A stretch of DNA of 64,000 nucleotides from Gp13-AA77 sp035946575 (GTDB taxonomy: Bacteria > Acidobacteriota > Terriglobia > UBA7540): positions 1 through 64,000 of the forward strand of contig DASYZG010000104.1 in assembly GCA_035946575.1 (NCBI GenBank), written 5' to 3'. Under the pieces are notes generated by a model that saw only the letters and a list, made by a program, of their open reading frames with translations, ran no database searches and was not told where the DNA came from. Positions 18,933-27,628 of this stretch are shown one piece after another (the stretch's first letter is position 1; each line of letters starts with the position of its first letter). A program made the translations under genes and the position numbers.

Positions 18933-19739
18933 CTACCCCTTCTTCATCGCCTCCACCGCCTTGCACATGAACGCGCCGGCTTCGTCGCTGTAAGGCTTCT
19001 TGAACGTCGCCGGCCAGTTCTGCTGGTCGGCGTAGAGCCGGTTCAGACCCTTCTGAACCTCGGCGTTGCCGCCGGTGAACGCCGCGATCAGGGCCTGCCA
19101 GCGCGCGGCGAGTCCCTGGGCGCGCTCGCCCGCCGGATCTTCTCCGGCTGCGACGGCAGCCTCTACCTCGCGGATCAGTTGCGCCCAGTCCTGCTGTGAT
19201 TTCTCCAGCATTTCCGGCGTCCACTGCCTGCCGCGCTCCGCGATGGCAGATTGCGCCTCCTCGGAGTAGTACTTCTTGGTCCAGTCTGTGTTCTGTTGCA
19301 TGTTGATCACCTCGATAATTTTCCGGAGCGCTTCCCAGGTCGCTTCCTCGTCCGCGCCGGTTGCCGGACCTCGCCGGGCGGCGCTCACACCGCCTGACGA
19401 AACCGTGCGCTCGGCGCGCTCGATCGCCTCCACTGCCACGGCCAGACGGCGGCGCTTTTCCTCGATGATCGCGCGCTGCAGGCGAAGCGCGGCGGCGAGA
19501 TCGAGGGGCTTGCGATTGAGAATCTCCCGGATCTGTTTGAGAGGGAAGCCGATGAATTTCAGGGCGATGATCTGTTCCAGGCGCGCCAGATCCCGCTCGG
19601 CATATAGACGATAGCCGGCGGGCGTGCGGCCGCTCGGCCGGAGGAGACCCAGGCGGTCGTAATAGTGCAGCGTGCGCACCGTCACGCCCGCGCGCCTGGC
19701 GAACTGGTTCGCCTGGTAGACAGCCTCGCCTTTCATCAT
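18933..19739 (-). CDS. MerR-family regulator with TipAS-like ligand domain
   Basis: A 268-aa transcription factor. The N-terminal winged helix (residues about 8-75: QFARRAGVTVRTLHYYDRLGLLRPSGRTPAGYRLY) is typical MerR, followed by a dimerisation helix (to about 115) and a C-terminal TipAS-type domain (about 150-268: WTKKYYSEEAQSAIAERG, then FMCKAVEAM). TipAL-like proteins sense thiopeptide or other hydrophobic drugs. Two adjacent ATG codons sit after GGGAGG; 19739 and 19736 are both possible. The frame is open far upstream, but that region is repeat words. The neighbouring redox genes are possible targets (inference). Confidence 0.85.
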   Translation of the reverse strand: MMKGEAVYQANQFARRAGVTVRTLHYYDRLGLLRPSGRTPAGYRLYAERDLARLEQIIALKFIGFPLKQIREILNRKPLDLAAALRLQRAIIEEKRRRLAVAVEAIERAERTVSSGGVSAARRGPATGADEEATWEALRKIIEVINMQQNTDWTKKYYSEEAQSAIAERGRQWTPEMLEKSQQDWAQLIREVEAAVAAGEDPAGERAQGLAARWQALIAAFTGGNAEVQKGLNRLYADQQNWPATFKKPYSDEAGAFMCKAVEAMKKG

Positions 19740-19940
19740 CAGCCTCCCTTCATGATCGAGGCTAAGGTCTGACGTTACGTCAGGGTCAAGGCTTTTTTTG
19801 GGATTTTTTTCGAGCCGCGATTCTGCACTCTCTCGGTTGTCCGCCGTCCGTTGTCCGTTCTCAGCGGCCCGTGGCCTTGAGAACGCATGGTTGACCCCGG
19901 AAGGCAAGCCGCAACTGAGGACTGACAGCTGACGAACCAC

Positions 19941-20927
19941 TCAGCGATTCACCGCCGCCATGCCGGCCGCGGAGTAGCGCGTGCCCTTCACCGCGCCGCG
20001 GGGTGCGAGTTCGTCGATGCGCCGCAGATCCTCGGCCGTCAGCCTGATCCCGGACGCCGCCACATTCTCCTCCAGGTATTTCCGCCGCTTGGTCCCCGGG
20101 ATCGGCACGATGTCCTCACCTTGCGCGTGCACCCACGCCAATGCCAGTTGAGCCGGCGTGCACCGCCTGGCGGCCGCGATCTCCCTGATTCGATCCACGA
20201 GCCTCAGGTTCTGCTGGAAGTTCTCGCCCTGGAAGCGCGGGACCTGACGCCGCCAGTCATCCTCAGCCAGATCCTGAGGGCTCTTGATCTGGCCCGTGAG
20301 AAAGCCGCGGCCGAGCGGACTGTAGGCGACGAAACCGACACCCAGCTCGCGGCAGAGCCCGAGCAGTCCATCCTCGGGATCGCGGCTCCAGAGCGAATAC
20401 TCCGTCTGCAGGGCGGCGATCGGGTGGACGCGATGAGCGCGGCGCAGGGTCTCGGGAGCCGCTTCCGAAAGGCCTAGGTAACGGACTTTGCCCTGGCGAA
20501 CGAGGCCGGCCATGGCCCCGACCGTCTCTTCAATCGGGACGCCGGGATCGGTTCGATGCTGGTAGTACAGATCGATGGTCTCGATCCCCAGCCGCCGCAG
20601 GCTCGCCTCGCAGGACGAACGCACGTACTCAGGCTGCCCGCTCACGCCTCGAATCAGTGAACCCGGCTCGCGCAGGATGCCGAATTTCGTGGCGATAATC
20701 AATCCTTCGCGACGGCCCCGAATCGCGCGCCCGACCAGCTCTTCGTTGAGATAGGGGCCGTACACATCGGCGGTGTCGAGAAAATTGATTCCAAGCTCGA
20801 GCGCGCGATGAATGGTCGCGACGGACTCCTCATCATTGCGAGGACCGTAGAACTCCGACATTCCCATGCAACCGAGACCCTGCTCGGAAACCTTCAGTCC
20901 GCTGCGGCCGAGTTCCCTGATCTTCAT
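19941..20927 (-). CDS. Aldo/keto reductase
   Basis: A 328-aa NADPH-dependent oxidoreductase with the AKR catalytic tetrad: D51, Y56 (DTADVYGP), K81 (ATKFG) and H124 (YYQHRTDP). The (beta/alpha)8 barrel ends with the nucleotide-binding segment IPIPGTKRRKYLEENVAA. Sequence pattern and length match the AKR13 / YajO-like group that reduces aldehydes and ketones. A strong GGGAGG eight bases upstream supports the ATG. The merR-type gene lies directly downstream and the short-chain dehydrogenase upstream, all on the same strand, so the three could be a small redox/detoxification group. Confidence 0.9.
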   Translation of the reverse strand: MKIRELGRSGLKVSEQGLGCMGMSEFYGPRNDEESVATIHRALELGINFLDTADVYGPYLNEELVGRAIRGRREGLIIATKFGILREPGSLIRGVSGQPEYVRSSCEASLRRLGIETIDLYYQHRTDPGVPIEETVGAMAGLVRQGKVRYLGLSEAAPETLRRAHRVHPIAALQTEYSLWSRDPEDGLLGLCRELGVGFVAYSPLGRGFLTGQIKSPQDLAEDDWRRQVPRFQGENFQQNLRLVDRIREIAAARRCTPAQLALAWVHAQGEDIVPIPGTKRRKYLEENVAASGIRLTAEDLRRIDELAPRGAVKGTRYSAAGMAAVNR

Positions 20928-21044
20928 CAGCCATCCTCCCTGGCACTCTGAACTGTCCGGCGAAGGCCGTTCACATCTTCGATGTGCTGAAGCCGGAGAA
21001 GGGTCGTTAATCCCCGGCGCCGGAATTGGGACACTACCTCGTCC

Positions 21045-21797
21045 TCAATACGTCGCCCTTCCACCGGAAATGTCGTAGCACTGGCCCGTGGTGAACGACG
21101 CCTCGCGCGACACCAGGTATTGCACGAGGCTCGCGACTTCGTCGAGCGTTCCGGTGCGCCCCATGGGGATGCGGCTGACCATATACTGGACCGTCTCGGG
21201 CGCGACGGTGTCAAGAAGCTTGGTGCGAATCACCGCCGGCGCGATGCAATTCACCGTGATGTCCCCCTGGCCCGCAACCTCCTTCGCCAGAGACTTGGTA
21301 AGAGCGATCACGCCCGCTTTGGTGCTGGAGTAAGGGATCATTCGTGGATTCCCTTCCTTGCCGGCGATCGAGGCCACATTCAGAATGCGTCCATAGCGGC
21401 GCTTGAGCATTCCGCTCACCACGGCTCGGGCGCACAAAAAGACGCCCTTGAGATTTACCGCATACACGGCGTCCAGATCGCCTTCGTTCAATTCCCAGAG
21501 CGGCACGGTGCGTCCGGCGATCCCGGCGTTGTTCACCAGGATGCTGACCGGCCCGAGCCTGCGCTCGATCTCCTGAAAGGCGCGTTCCACCGATCCGGAC
21601 GAAGTGACGTCGCACTCGAGCCCGAGCCCGCCGATTTCTCCGGCCACGGCCGATGCCTCCTTCGACTGAAGATCGAGCACGGCCACGTGCGCGCCGGCCT
21701 CCACCAGCCGGCGGGCGATCGCTTCGCCGATTCCCTGCCCTGCGCCCGTGACGGCAGCAGTTTGTCCATCCAATCCGAAATAAGCCCTTTCGGCCAT
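21045..21797 (-). CDS. Short-chain dehydrogenase/reductase (FabG-like)
   Basis: A 250-aa classical SDR. The dinucleotide site TGAGQGIG is at 17-24, NNAG at 89-92 and the catalytic residues are S143, Y156 and K160 (YSSTK). The C-terminal SREASFTTGQCYDISGGRATY is common in FabG-like and sugar-dehydrogenase members, so substrate cannot be assigned. The ATG at 21797 has AGGAG five bases upstream, and the in-frame upstream sequence falls in CACGGAG-type repeat words. The 117-base spacer to the aldo/keto reductase holds nothing obvious. Confidence 0.88.
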   Translation of the reverse strand: MAERAYFGLDGQTAAVTGAGQGIGEAIARRLVEAGAHVAVLDLQSKEASAVAGEIGGLGLECDVTSSGSVERAFQEIERRLGPVSILVNNAGIAGRTVPLWELNEGDLDAVYAVNLKGVFLCARAVVSGMLKRRYGRILNVASIAGKEGNPRMIPYSSTKAGVIALTKSLAKEVAGQGDITVNCIAPAVIRTKLLDTVAPETVQYMVSRIPMGRTGTLDEVASLVQYLVSREASFTTGQCYDISGGRATY

Positions 21798-22341
21798 GTC
21801 GCTCCTCTCAGAAGCCTCCCTGGTCTCCGTGAGACCTCCGTGTTCTCTGCGCCAAGCTGCTCCGTGCGCTCCCGCTAGAACGGAGCGACAATTTGGGGTT
21901 CGGAGCGCTGTCCGGGCCAAACTGTCTGCCGGCCTTCTGCTCCACGGAGCAACGGCCGGGTCCCTCGCCCGCTCAACCGATCATAGACCGATCTCGTACG
22001 TATTTTCACCCTTCGGGGTGTCGCGATTGTCGCCAAGCGGCATGACCAACTGTGTGTGGAGGATTACAAAATGGAGTGACAGCGGTGCGCTGTGGCGCGC
22101 CTGTCTCGGGCGCGAAAATCGCGGGCGGGGACGCCCGCGCTGCAGCACGATCTGTCGCCCTGATTTGTAATCGTCATTAAGAACTTTCAACAACGGAGAG
22201 CACGAAGGAAGCACCGGGGGCACGGGGCACCCAAGTCGAAATGACGGCCACGCCTCCAACGAGTCATTGACTCTGGTTACCGGGTGGTATCTAAGGAAAG
22301 CAGAAGTAGCGAACCCCCGGAATTTGCCGTCGAGGTAGCCC
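21798..22341. other. Divergent spacer with repeat words
   Basis: Contains decayed CACGGAG-family words (21815-21862), a hairpin GCGGGCG-GGGA-CGCCCGC near 22125, and AT-rich sequence around 22030-22080 and 22160-22200 that could hold promoters. No gene is recognised. Confidence 0.5.
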
Positions 22342-22977
22342 ATGGCCCTGTCCGGATTCACGTCTTCTGCTGCGCCCAAGAAACCCATGAGCCCGGCCAG
22401 ACTGCGTGCGCAGCTGGCGAATGCCCGGCTCTCCACCGGTCCCCGTACCCGCGCCGGACGGCGCCGCTCGGCGCTGAATCGTCCGGGTCTCAGACGCAGT
22501 GAACTCGAGGGACTGGGGAGTTCCACGGCAGAGAGGTACCGTGAGTCTCTGCGCGTCTGGCGCGATCTGGTCGTCGCCTTCCGCTTTATCAGGCCGGAGG
22601 TGTGGCGCGAGACGCCCGCGCTCGAGTTCCACTTGAGGCAGGCGGCCGAGGCCTGGGTGTCCAAGCTGCACTCCGAACGCGACGGCTTCATCAACAAGCA
22701 AATGAACGCTGAGATTCACCTGCATTTGTCGCGGTTTATGTACGGGTACCGGTCCGGGAATCGCAAAGCTGATTGCCGGCTGCGACGGGAATTTGGCGTG
22801 GATGGACGGAAGGATGTCGACCAGTTGCGGGCAGCGATCGAAGCGGGGCTCAGTTCGTTTCGCGGTCGGGCCAAGCTCATGCAAAGGGCGGCAGGGGGCC
22901 CCCCGGGGTGGAGTCCCACGGACCGAACCCAGTTCCAAAAGTGGCGTGATGCCCTTGATAAAATTGGAGTTGGCTGA
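22342..22977 (+). CDS. Conserved hypothetical with STGPRT motif
   Basis: A 211-aa basic protein. The N-terminal motif ARLRAQLANARLSTGPRTRAGRRRSALN (about residues 19-46) is the hallmark of a widespread environmental-bacterial family of unknown function, usually followed by an alpha-helical region as here (ESLRVWRDLVVAFR...RQAAEAWVSKLHSERD). No membrane segment is present. The usual form continues with 'RHGL'; here it reads RPGL, a small divergence. GAGG six bases upstream supports the ATG. Related genes often occur near mobile or repeat DNA, and here too the flanks are repeat-rich. Confidence 0.7.
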   Translation: MALSGFTSSAAPKKPMSPARLRAQLANARLSTGPRTRAGRRRSALNRPGLRRSELEGLGSSTAERYRESLRVWRDLVVAFRFIRPEVWRETPALEFHLRQAAEAWVSKLHSERDGFINKQMNAEIHLHLSRFMYGYRSGNRKADCRLRREFGVDGRKDVDQLRAAIEAGLSSFRGRAKLMQRAAGGPPGWSPTDRTQFQKWRDALDKIGVG

Positions 22978-23324
22978 GATTTGCTGGCGGCGAAGGTTCT
23001 TTTTCGTCCCGTACCGAACCCAAGCCCATGATCCTACAGATTCCAGGTAACTTAGACCTCATTCAAAGCCCATTTTTGCCCCTAAGGAACGAAGCTAAAC
23101 GAAGCTGATTCTCGGCCCTAAGAAGGGCCGTTTTGGCCAAACGAAGCGCCAAGCCGAAACGAAGCCGAGAACGGCAAACGATTGTCGCCACTGCGACGAC
23201 GGCAACCCGGGCATTCGTCGCCACCGGAACTCGCCTCGAAGCCATCCAAGATGACGGCGTGGCGATGCGGCGTGAGTCTGTCGCGCGCCAACCGTCGAAG
23301 CATCGCCGCGAACGGGGAGGTTTC
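22978..23324. repeat. Spacer with AACGAAGC direct repeats
   Basis: Between about 23088 and 23170 the word (A/G)AACGAAGC or ACGAAGC occurs five times, with GCCAAGCCGAAACG variants, and CTAAGAAGGGCC as a local hairpin half. Related words in inverse orientation lie at 60330-60440. A frame is open through this block into the ferritin-like gene but is not considered coding. Confidence 0.5.
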
Positions 23325-23909
23325 ATGAGCACAGAAGCGAAGGCCCGGAAGCCCGGACCCTTTCTGTCGAACATTCAAGAGATCCGGCGGCGAGCCCGCC
23401 GGCAGATGGAGCAGGGCGCCGTCACCGAAGGCTATAAGGCGGATCGTGAGACCGTGTTGCGCGTCCTGAACCAGGCGCTGGCGACGGAGATCGTCTGCGT
23501 GCTGCGCTACAAGCGGCACCATTTCATGGCCGCGGGAATCCACTCGCAAGCTGTCGCTCAGGAGTTCCTGGAGCACGCCCACGAGGAGCAGGAGCACGCT
23601 GACATGATCGCGGCGCGCATCGTGCAGCTTGACGGCGAGCCGGATTTCAGCCCTGACGGCCTGCTCACGCGCAGCCATTCCGAATACGTGGAAGGCGGGA
23701 CGCTCGCGGAGATGATTCGCGAAGACCTGGTCGCCGAGCGCATCGCCATCGAGTCTTATGGAGAGATCATCCGCTACCTCGGCGACAACGATCCGACGAG
23801 CCGGCGCATGATGGAAGAGGTGCTGGCGAAGGAAGAAGAGCACGCGGAAGACATGAAGACGCTGCTCGAAAGAATCGACCGGGAGACGCGGGAGCGCGCC
23901 AAGAGGTAG
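23325..23909 (+). CDS. Ferritin-like di-iron protein (bacterioferritin type)
   Basis: A 194-aa four-helix-bundle protein. Di-iron ligands are visible: E55 (LATEIVCVLRYKRHH), E88 and H91 (HEEQEHAD), E138 (VAERIAIESY) and E170/H173 (AKEEEHAED). It has the length of bacterioferritin/Dps-like proteins with basic N- and C-terminal extensions. It would store iron or detoxify peroxide in the cytoplasm. Translation most likely begins at the ATG 23325, four bases after GGGGAGG, rather than in the upstream open frame. Confidence 0.87.
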   Translation: MSTEAKARKPGPFLSNIQEIRRRARRQMEQGAVTEGYKADRETVLRVLNQALATEIVCVLRYKRHHFMAAGIHSQAVAQEFLEHAHEEQEHADMIAARIVQLDGEPDFSPDGLLTRSHSEYVEGGTLAEMIREDLVAERIAIESYGEIIRYLGDNDPTSRRMMEEVLAKEEEHAEDMKTLLERIDRETRERAKR

Positions 23910-24025
23910 ACCGGAACGCGCGCCGCCGCGCGCGCCGGGGCCATTCATCAACACTGAGGCGGCACCGGAGCCCGGACAGTCGCCGGGCGCCAGCTCCTGC
24001 CGGCGATCGGGCTGACAACGCGCGA

Positions 24026-24694
24026 ATGCTCAACCTCCATGATCTGGCCTTCACCTTCCTGTTCTCATTCACCGCTCATATCCAGGCTGCGATCCGTCAG
24101 CTGTTCCGGGTGCTGGTTCACCTTGGCGGGTTCGGCCTGCTCATCCTCAGCTTCGTCGACTCGTCTCCGATGTACGTGCCGTTTGGAAACGATCTGCTCA
24201 TGATCGCCATGTCGGCGCGCCGCCACGAACTGTTTGTCTACTACGCCGTGATGGTGACCGCCGGTTCGGTGCTTGGTTCTCTGACCGTGGACCTTCTGGC
24301 CCGCAAGGAGGGTGAGAAAGGGCTTGAAAGACTCGTGCCGCGTCGCCGGCTGGACTACGTCAAGGGGAAGATCAGAAAGGATGCTGCCTGGGCGCTGGCG
24401 TTCGCCTCTCTGGTGCCGCCGCCGTTTCCGTTCACCGGCTTCGTGGCCGCGGCCGCGGCGCTCGACTATCCGCGCAAGCGCCTGCTGACGGTCATCGCGC
24501 TGAGCCGGTTCGCTCGTTACCTGATCGAAGGCGCGCTCGGCATCTTTTTCGGACGCAGACTGCTGGGACTCATCAAGTCACCGGTGCTGGTCTACGCCGT
24601 TGTCGCACTTATCGTGATCTCGATCGCAGGCAGCATCCTGGCGGTTCTGAGCCTGGTCAGACGTAGTCGGACCGCGCCGCCCCGAACGGCTTGA
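24026..24694 (+). CDS. DedA/YqaA-like VTT-domain membrane protein
   Basis: A 222-aa inner-membrane protein of the SNARE-associated/VTT family. After an N-terminal helix, the re-entrant-loop motif FVDSSPMYVPFGNDLLMIAM is visible (about residues 45-65), a second hydrophobic stretch with GSVLGSLTVDLLARKEG, then PPPFPFTGFVAAAAALDY (about 130-150) with the conserved Pro/Phe turn, and a C-terminal membrane helix. Family members act as lipid flippases or scramblases. It follows the ferritin-like gene by 116 bases and converges on the DUF3147 pair. Confidence 0.82.
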   Translation: MLNLHDLAFTFLFSFTAHIQAAIRQLFRVLVHLGGFGLLILSFVDSSPMYVPFGNDLLMIAMSARRHELFVYYAVMVTAGSVLGSLTVDLLARKEGEKGLERLVPRRRLDYVKGKIRKDAAWALAFASLVPPPFPFTGFVAAAAALDYPRKRLLTVIALSRFARYLIEGALGIFFGRRLLGLIKSPVLVYAVVALIVISIAGSILAVLSLVRRSRTAPPRTA

Positions 24695-24698
24695 CCAC

Positions 24699-24794
24699 GC
24701 TGTAGCGGCGGTATATTGACCGCCGACGGACCGGCCAGGCTGTAGCGGCGGTCTACTGACCGCCGACGGACCGGCGCTCATAGAGCGCCGCTAC
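24699..24794. repeat. CTGTAGCGGCGGT hairpin repeat, two tandem copies plus inverted arm
   Basis: Two 37-bp copies starting GCTGTAGCGGCGGT (24699-24735 and 24739-24775, period 40) each form a CGGCGGT/ACCGCCG hairpin; an inverted end GAGCGCCGCTACAG closes the array. It fills the gap between convergent genes, and CTACAG supplies the TAG stop of the minus-strand gene. A relative is at 43342-43409. Confidence 0.8.
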
Positions 24795-25249
24795 AGTGCG
24801 CGACCGGAACGTCGCTTGGGTGAGAAGCGATGCCCGAGATGCCGCGCCTTCCAGCCGAGGGTCGCGGTCACGAGCCAGAGCCCGGTGGCGATGCCCAGCA
24901 CGAGCGCGGCGCTGTGATCGGGAATCAGCCACCACACGAGCAGGCCGAAGACGAGCAGGCCACTGCTGCCCCGCGCCGCGCCCGAGGCGTCGAGCGCCGC
25001 GGCCTCGCGCCCGCGCCGTGTTCCGCGCAATCCCAGGTCGTGCTTTCGCCTCTTCTCGTGAGCCTCGATCAGCGTCGCCGCTGCGGGAAAGATCGCGGGA
25101 AACGCCAGGAACAGGCCCGCAACGCCTGGTCCCCACTCGTGTCCGACCCATCCTGTGGCCGCCGTGATCGCGCCGCCGAACAGGAATCGAACCAGGTATT
25201 CGTGCCATCGGGTTCGGCGCAGGGCGGAGAGGTCGGCATGGACCAGCAT
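24791..25249 (-). CDS. DUF3147-family membrane protein
   Basis: A 152-aa small inner-membrane protein. Hydrophobic segments are at about residues 20-38 (FLFGGAITAATGWVGHEWG), 45-62, 97-112 and 117-133. FLFGGAITAATGWV and GLFLAFPAIFPAAATLIEAHEKRRK match the DUF3147 pattern. The stop codon TAG is part of the repeat at 24699-24794, so the exact C-terminus may reflect repeat insertion. It lies eight bases downstream of a second DUF3147 gene; paired copies suggest a heteromeric transporter or channel (inference). Confidence 0.75.
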   Translation of the reverse strand: MLVHADLSALRRTRWHEYLVRFLFGGAITAATGWVGHEWGPGVAGLFLAFPAIFPAAATLIEAHEKRRKHDLGLRGTRRGREAAALDASGAARGSSGLLVFGLLVWWLIPDHSAALVLGIATGLWLVTATLGWKARHLGHRFSPKRRSGRAL

Positions 25250-25256
25250 GCGGCGC

Positions 25257-25601
25257 CTATCGGAGTGCGATGAACCACAAGCCCACCGCAGCCGCGAACC
25301 ACAGGGGGATGAGCGCGGCGGCGGCCACGGGCGCCGCCACGTTACGGCGCATCATCCACCAGCTCGCGCAGGCCGTGTACAGGCAGAAGGCGACGGCGCC
25401 TGCGGCCATTGAGCGGGCTTCGGCGGCGGCGTAAAAACCGCCCTTGGTGAAGATGAGCAGAGCCAGACCGGCCAGGGCCACCGAGGGCGCGGCGCCGAAG
25501 AGTCCGGCGAAACTCTTGGGCTTCAGCACGTCGCCGATGATGGCGAAGGCTGAGACCGTCAGACCGCCGATGATGAAGCGGAGCGCAAATTCTTCCGGCA
25601 A
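25257..25601 (-). CDS. DUF3147-family membrane protein, second copy
   Basis: A 114-aa protein with four hydrophobic helices. RFIIGGLTVSAFAIIGDVLKPKSFAGLFGAAPSVALAGL is the DUF3147 signature. An in-frame TGA lies just upstream, so the start must be the TTG at 25601; GGGAG nine bases away serves as ribosome site. It is translated just ahead of the larger family member at 24791-25249 and is probably co-transcribed. Function of the family is unknown. Confidence 0.75.
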   Translation of the reverse strand: MPEEFALRFIIGGLTVSAFAIIGDVLKPKSFAGLFGAAPSVALAGLALLIFTKGGFYAAAEARSMAAGAVAFCLYTACASWWMMRRNVAAPVAAAALIPLWFAAAVGLWFIALR

Positions 25602-25619
25602 TCCTCAGTACTCCCGATG

Positions 25620-25643
25620 GACCTGCGGTTAGCCTCGCAGGTC
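25620..25643. other. Perfect 8-bp hairpin upstream of the DUF3147 pair
   Basis: GACCTGCG and CGCAGGTC pair around an eight-base loop, 19 bases upstream of the TTG start on the minus strand. It may be a leader structure or operator. The rest of the 25602-25836 spacer shows only the strong ribosome site of the next plus-strand gene. Confidence 0.4.
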
Positions 25644-25836
25644 GACGTCCGTTCGGCAATCCAGCGGGCTCCCGATGCGCCCTCATGCGGCACTGTAGAT
25701 GTGCCTTAGGCGATTCCGGCTAAGGGCTTTTCCCGTCCAACTTGCTCCATTCACCGCATAACGCGCCCAAACGGCCTCGCATCCAGATTAGTAAGAGCGT
25801 CGGGCTGTTGGGTTCACCGACAAGGAGGATTGGTCA

Positions 25837-27006
25837 ATGCAAGTCAGGAAATACCTTTTGGGGGTTGGATGCATAGGCATCTGTGTTTCCGCGGTATCGT
25901 TGATGTTCGCCCAGACCTCGGGCCATGGCCAGCAAGAATCAGACCAGGGTCAGCAAGCATCGTATCCGGGGTCGGGCAACCGGAATTCGGGTTACACCCA
26001 GAACTACGGATACGCGCAGAACCCGTCCAACACCGGCCGTGAGAGCGGAGCGACCGCCTCGGAAACGGTCTCGGGAACCTCAACCTCCGTCAGCGGAGGC
26101 TTGATGTTCGACACGAGCGTCGGCTGGAATTTCAACCGGCACTTCGGCGTGGACGTGGGTGTGCCGTACTTGATGTTCACTCGTCCCGGTTTGTTTGAGG
26201 ACACGGCGGGATACCAGGGCTATATTCCAGTTCCTTACCAATTTTGCGACTTCTTCTTCGGCTGTTACTACGCCGTCGGGACCTCGCCGCGCATGTGGGC
26301 GGCAGAGCTCGGTGACGTTTACGCCGACGTTCATTATGCCCGCACTTATCGACAGTACAATCTGGCGACCGTTCTTACCGGCGATCTTCCCACCGCCAGC
26401 TTCCGCAAGGGCCTGACCAACGGCCGCGTGACTTGGGACTGGTTCAATCATGTCGACACCAACTTTCACGGATTCGATCCTTTCGTGAACTTTGGCCTGG
26501 CGAATGGCCGCTTGGACCAGCATTTTCTGATGCGCCCGTTCAACACGGATCTGCCCTTCCGGACGCTTGGCTACCTGGCTGATTTCGAGGGCGGGGTTCA
26601 ATACAAGGTGTGGCGGCGCTTCACCGTCGGAGCTTCAATGTGGGACGTCCTGCCCTTTGGTCCGCAGAAGATGTACAGTGAACTCGTCTGGCAGGGAGCC
26701 GAAAGCCCCGCCGGAATGCTGATCCCGACAACTCCGGTCCGCACCGCGGTCAACCGGCCGGCGGTTCTGGGATATCTCGCCGGCAGCCCGAACCACGGGC
26801 GCTACTGGAACGATGCCTTCGAGACCGTCGGCAACTCCTATATCGATCGCGATAACGGCTACTCGGCGACCCTGGCTTTCAGCCCCCAGAAGATGTTCGA
26901 CGTCCAGCTTGGCTACAACCACAGCGTGCGCTACCGGCTCGATCAGATCGTCTTCACGGTTCAGTTCAATGCGAACTCGCTCGTGCGCAAATTGACGAAT
27001 TACTAG
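25837..27006 (+). CDS. Predicted outer-membrane beta-barrel protein
   Basis: A 389-aa exported protein: signal peptide (residues 1-26, ending MFAQT), a Gly/Gln/Ser/Asn-rich linker (about 27-75), then a barrel domain of alternating strands (SGGLMFDTSVGWNFNRHFGVDVGVPYLMF and later FSPQKMFDVQLGYNHSVRYRLDQIVFTVQFN) ending in a C-terminal aromatic residue (Y389), as expected for BAM-dependent insertion. A channel or surface structural role is likely; the family is not recognised. AAGGAGG gives an excellent ribosome site, and a strong intrinsic terminator follows, so it is a single-gene unit. Confidence 0.8.
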   Translation: MQVRKYLLGVGCIGICVSAVSLMFAQTSGHGQQESDQGQQASYPGSGNRNSGYTQNYGYAQNPSNTGRESGATASETVSGTSTSVSGGLMFDTSVGWNFNRHFGVDVGVPYLMFTRPGLFEDTAGYQGYIPVPYQFCDFFFGCYYAVGTSPRMWAAELGDVYADVHYARTYRQYNLATVLTGDLPTASFRKGLTNGRVTWDWFNHVDTNFHGFDPFVNFGLANGRLDQHFLMRPFNTDLPFRTLGYLADFEGGVQYKVWRRFTVGASMWDVLPFGPQKMYSELVWQGAESPAGMLIPTTPVRTAVNRPAVLGYLAGSPNHGRYWNDAFETVGNSYIDRDNGYSATLAFSPQKMFDVQLGYNHSVRYRLDQIVFTVQFNANSLVRKLTNY

Positions 27007-27035
27007 GGTCAGACCTCAAACCGGAAGACCTAAGG

Positions 27036-27061
27036 GGCGGCGCCTTGAGCGCCGCCTTTTT
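27036..27061 (+). terminator. Intrinsic terminator of the outer-membrane protein gene
   Basis: GGCGGCGC (27036-27043) and GCGCCGCC (27049-27056) form a perfect 8-bp stem with a five-base loop, followed by TTTTT, 30 bases after the stop codon. Confidence 0.92.
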
Positions 27062-27085
27062 GGTCTTTCCTGCATTGATTCGGCA

Positions 27086-27460
27086 TCACCGGGCAGGCTC
27101 AGCCCGTTGACCCGCGGCCGCCAGCAGGTCCGGCGCGGAGCAGGTCGATCTGGCCAGCCTCTTCAGCAGCCGATTCACGGGCGAGCGCAGCGGGATCGGG
27201 TCGATGGCGGTCTTGCTCTCCCACACTACCTTGCCTTTGGAGTCGACGAGCACCATCACCACACTTTGGTCGCCCGACCGGTCAAAGAGGTGATCCACCT
27301 CGAGCACGGCATCAGACTTCTCAGGGCTCCTGGCGAGACTGTAGCAGGTCCGGGTCTGGAGGTCCTCGCGCGTCTTGGCGGCCGCGCGGCTGTGTCCTTT
27401 GACATAAACTGCAGGATGCGGCACGAGAACGGCCAGAAGCACGATCACGCTGCCCAGCAT
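27086..27460 (-). CDS. Exported hypothetical protein (124 aa)
   Basis: A 124-aa protein with a short N-terminal hydrophobic stretch (residues 2-18) likely to be a signal peptide. The body (VLEVDHLFDRSGDQSVVMVLVDSKGKVVWESKTAI) has a beta-strand pattern common to small secreted proteins of this lineage, but no named family is recognised. AGGAGG five bases upstream makes the ATG secure. It converges on the outer-membrane gene and diverges from the trehalose operon. Confidence 0.65.
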   Translation of the reverse strand: MLGSVIVLLAVLVPHPAVYVKGHSRAAAKTREDLQTRTCYSLARSPEKSDAVLEVDHLFDRSGDQSVVMVLVDSKGKVVWESKTAIDPIPLRSPVNRLLKRLARSTCSAPDLLAAAGQRAEPAR

Positions 27461-27628
27461 GGGTCCTCCTCGAGGGCGGAGTCCGAGAGCGCTGCGGAAA
27501 GCAGAGCAGTGTACATCAGGCGAACTGGACCGTCCAGCGACGCGCGGGTCGGGTGTCGTGTCGCGCGGGTGTCACTTGGGGCGCGGGCCCGCCGCCTGCC
27601 CCGAAATCCGTAAGATGGGAGCCGCAGA

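Noticed and set aside
21981..22697. 238-codon minus-strand frame overlapping the STGPRT-motif gene
   Set aside because: Conflicts with the plus-strand gene, which has a family motif and ribosome site; the minus frame has neither.
24699..24794. CRISPR-like array
   Set aside because: Only two direct copies with a three-base gap and internal hairpins; no unique spacers or cas genes.
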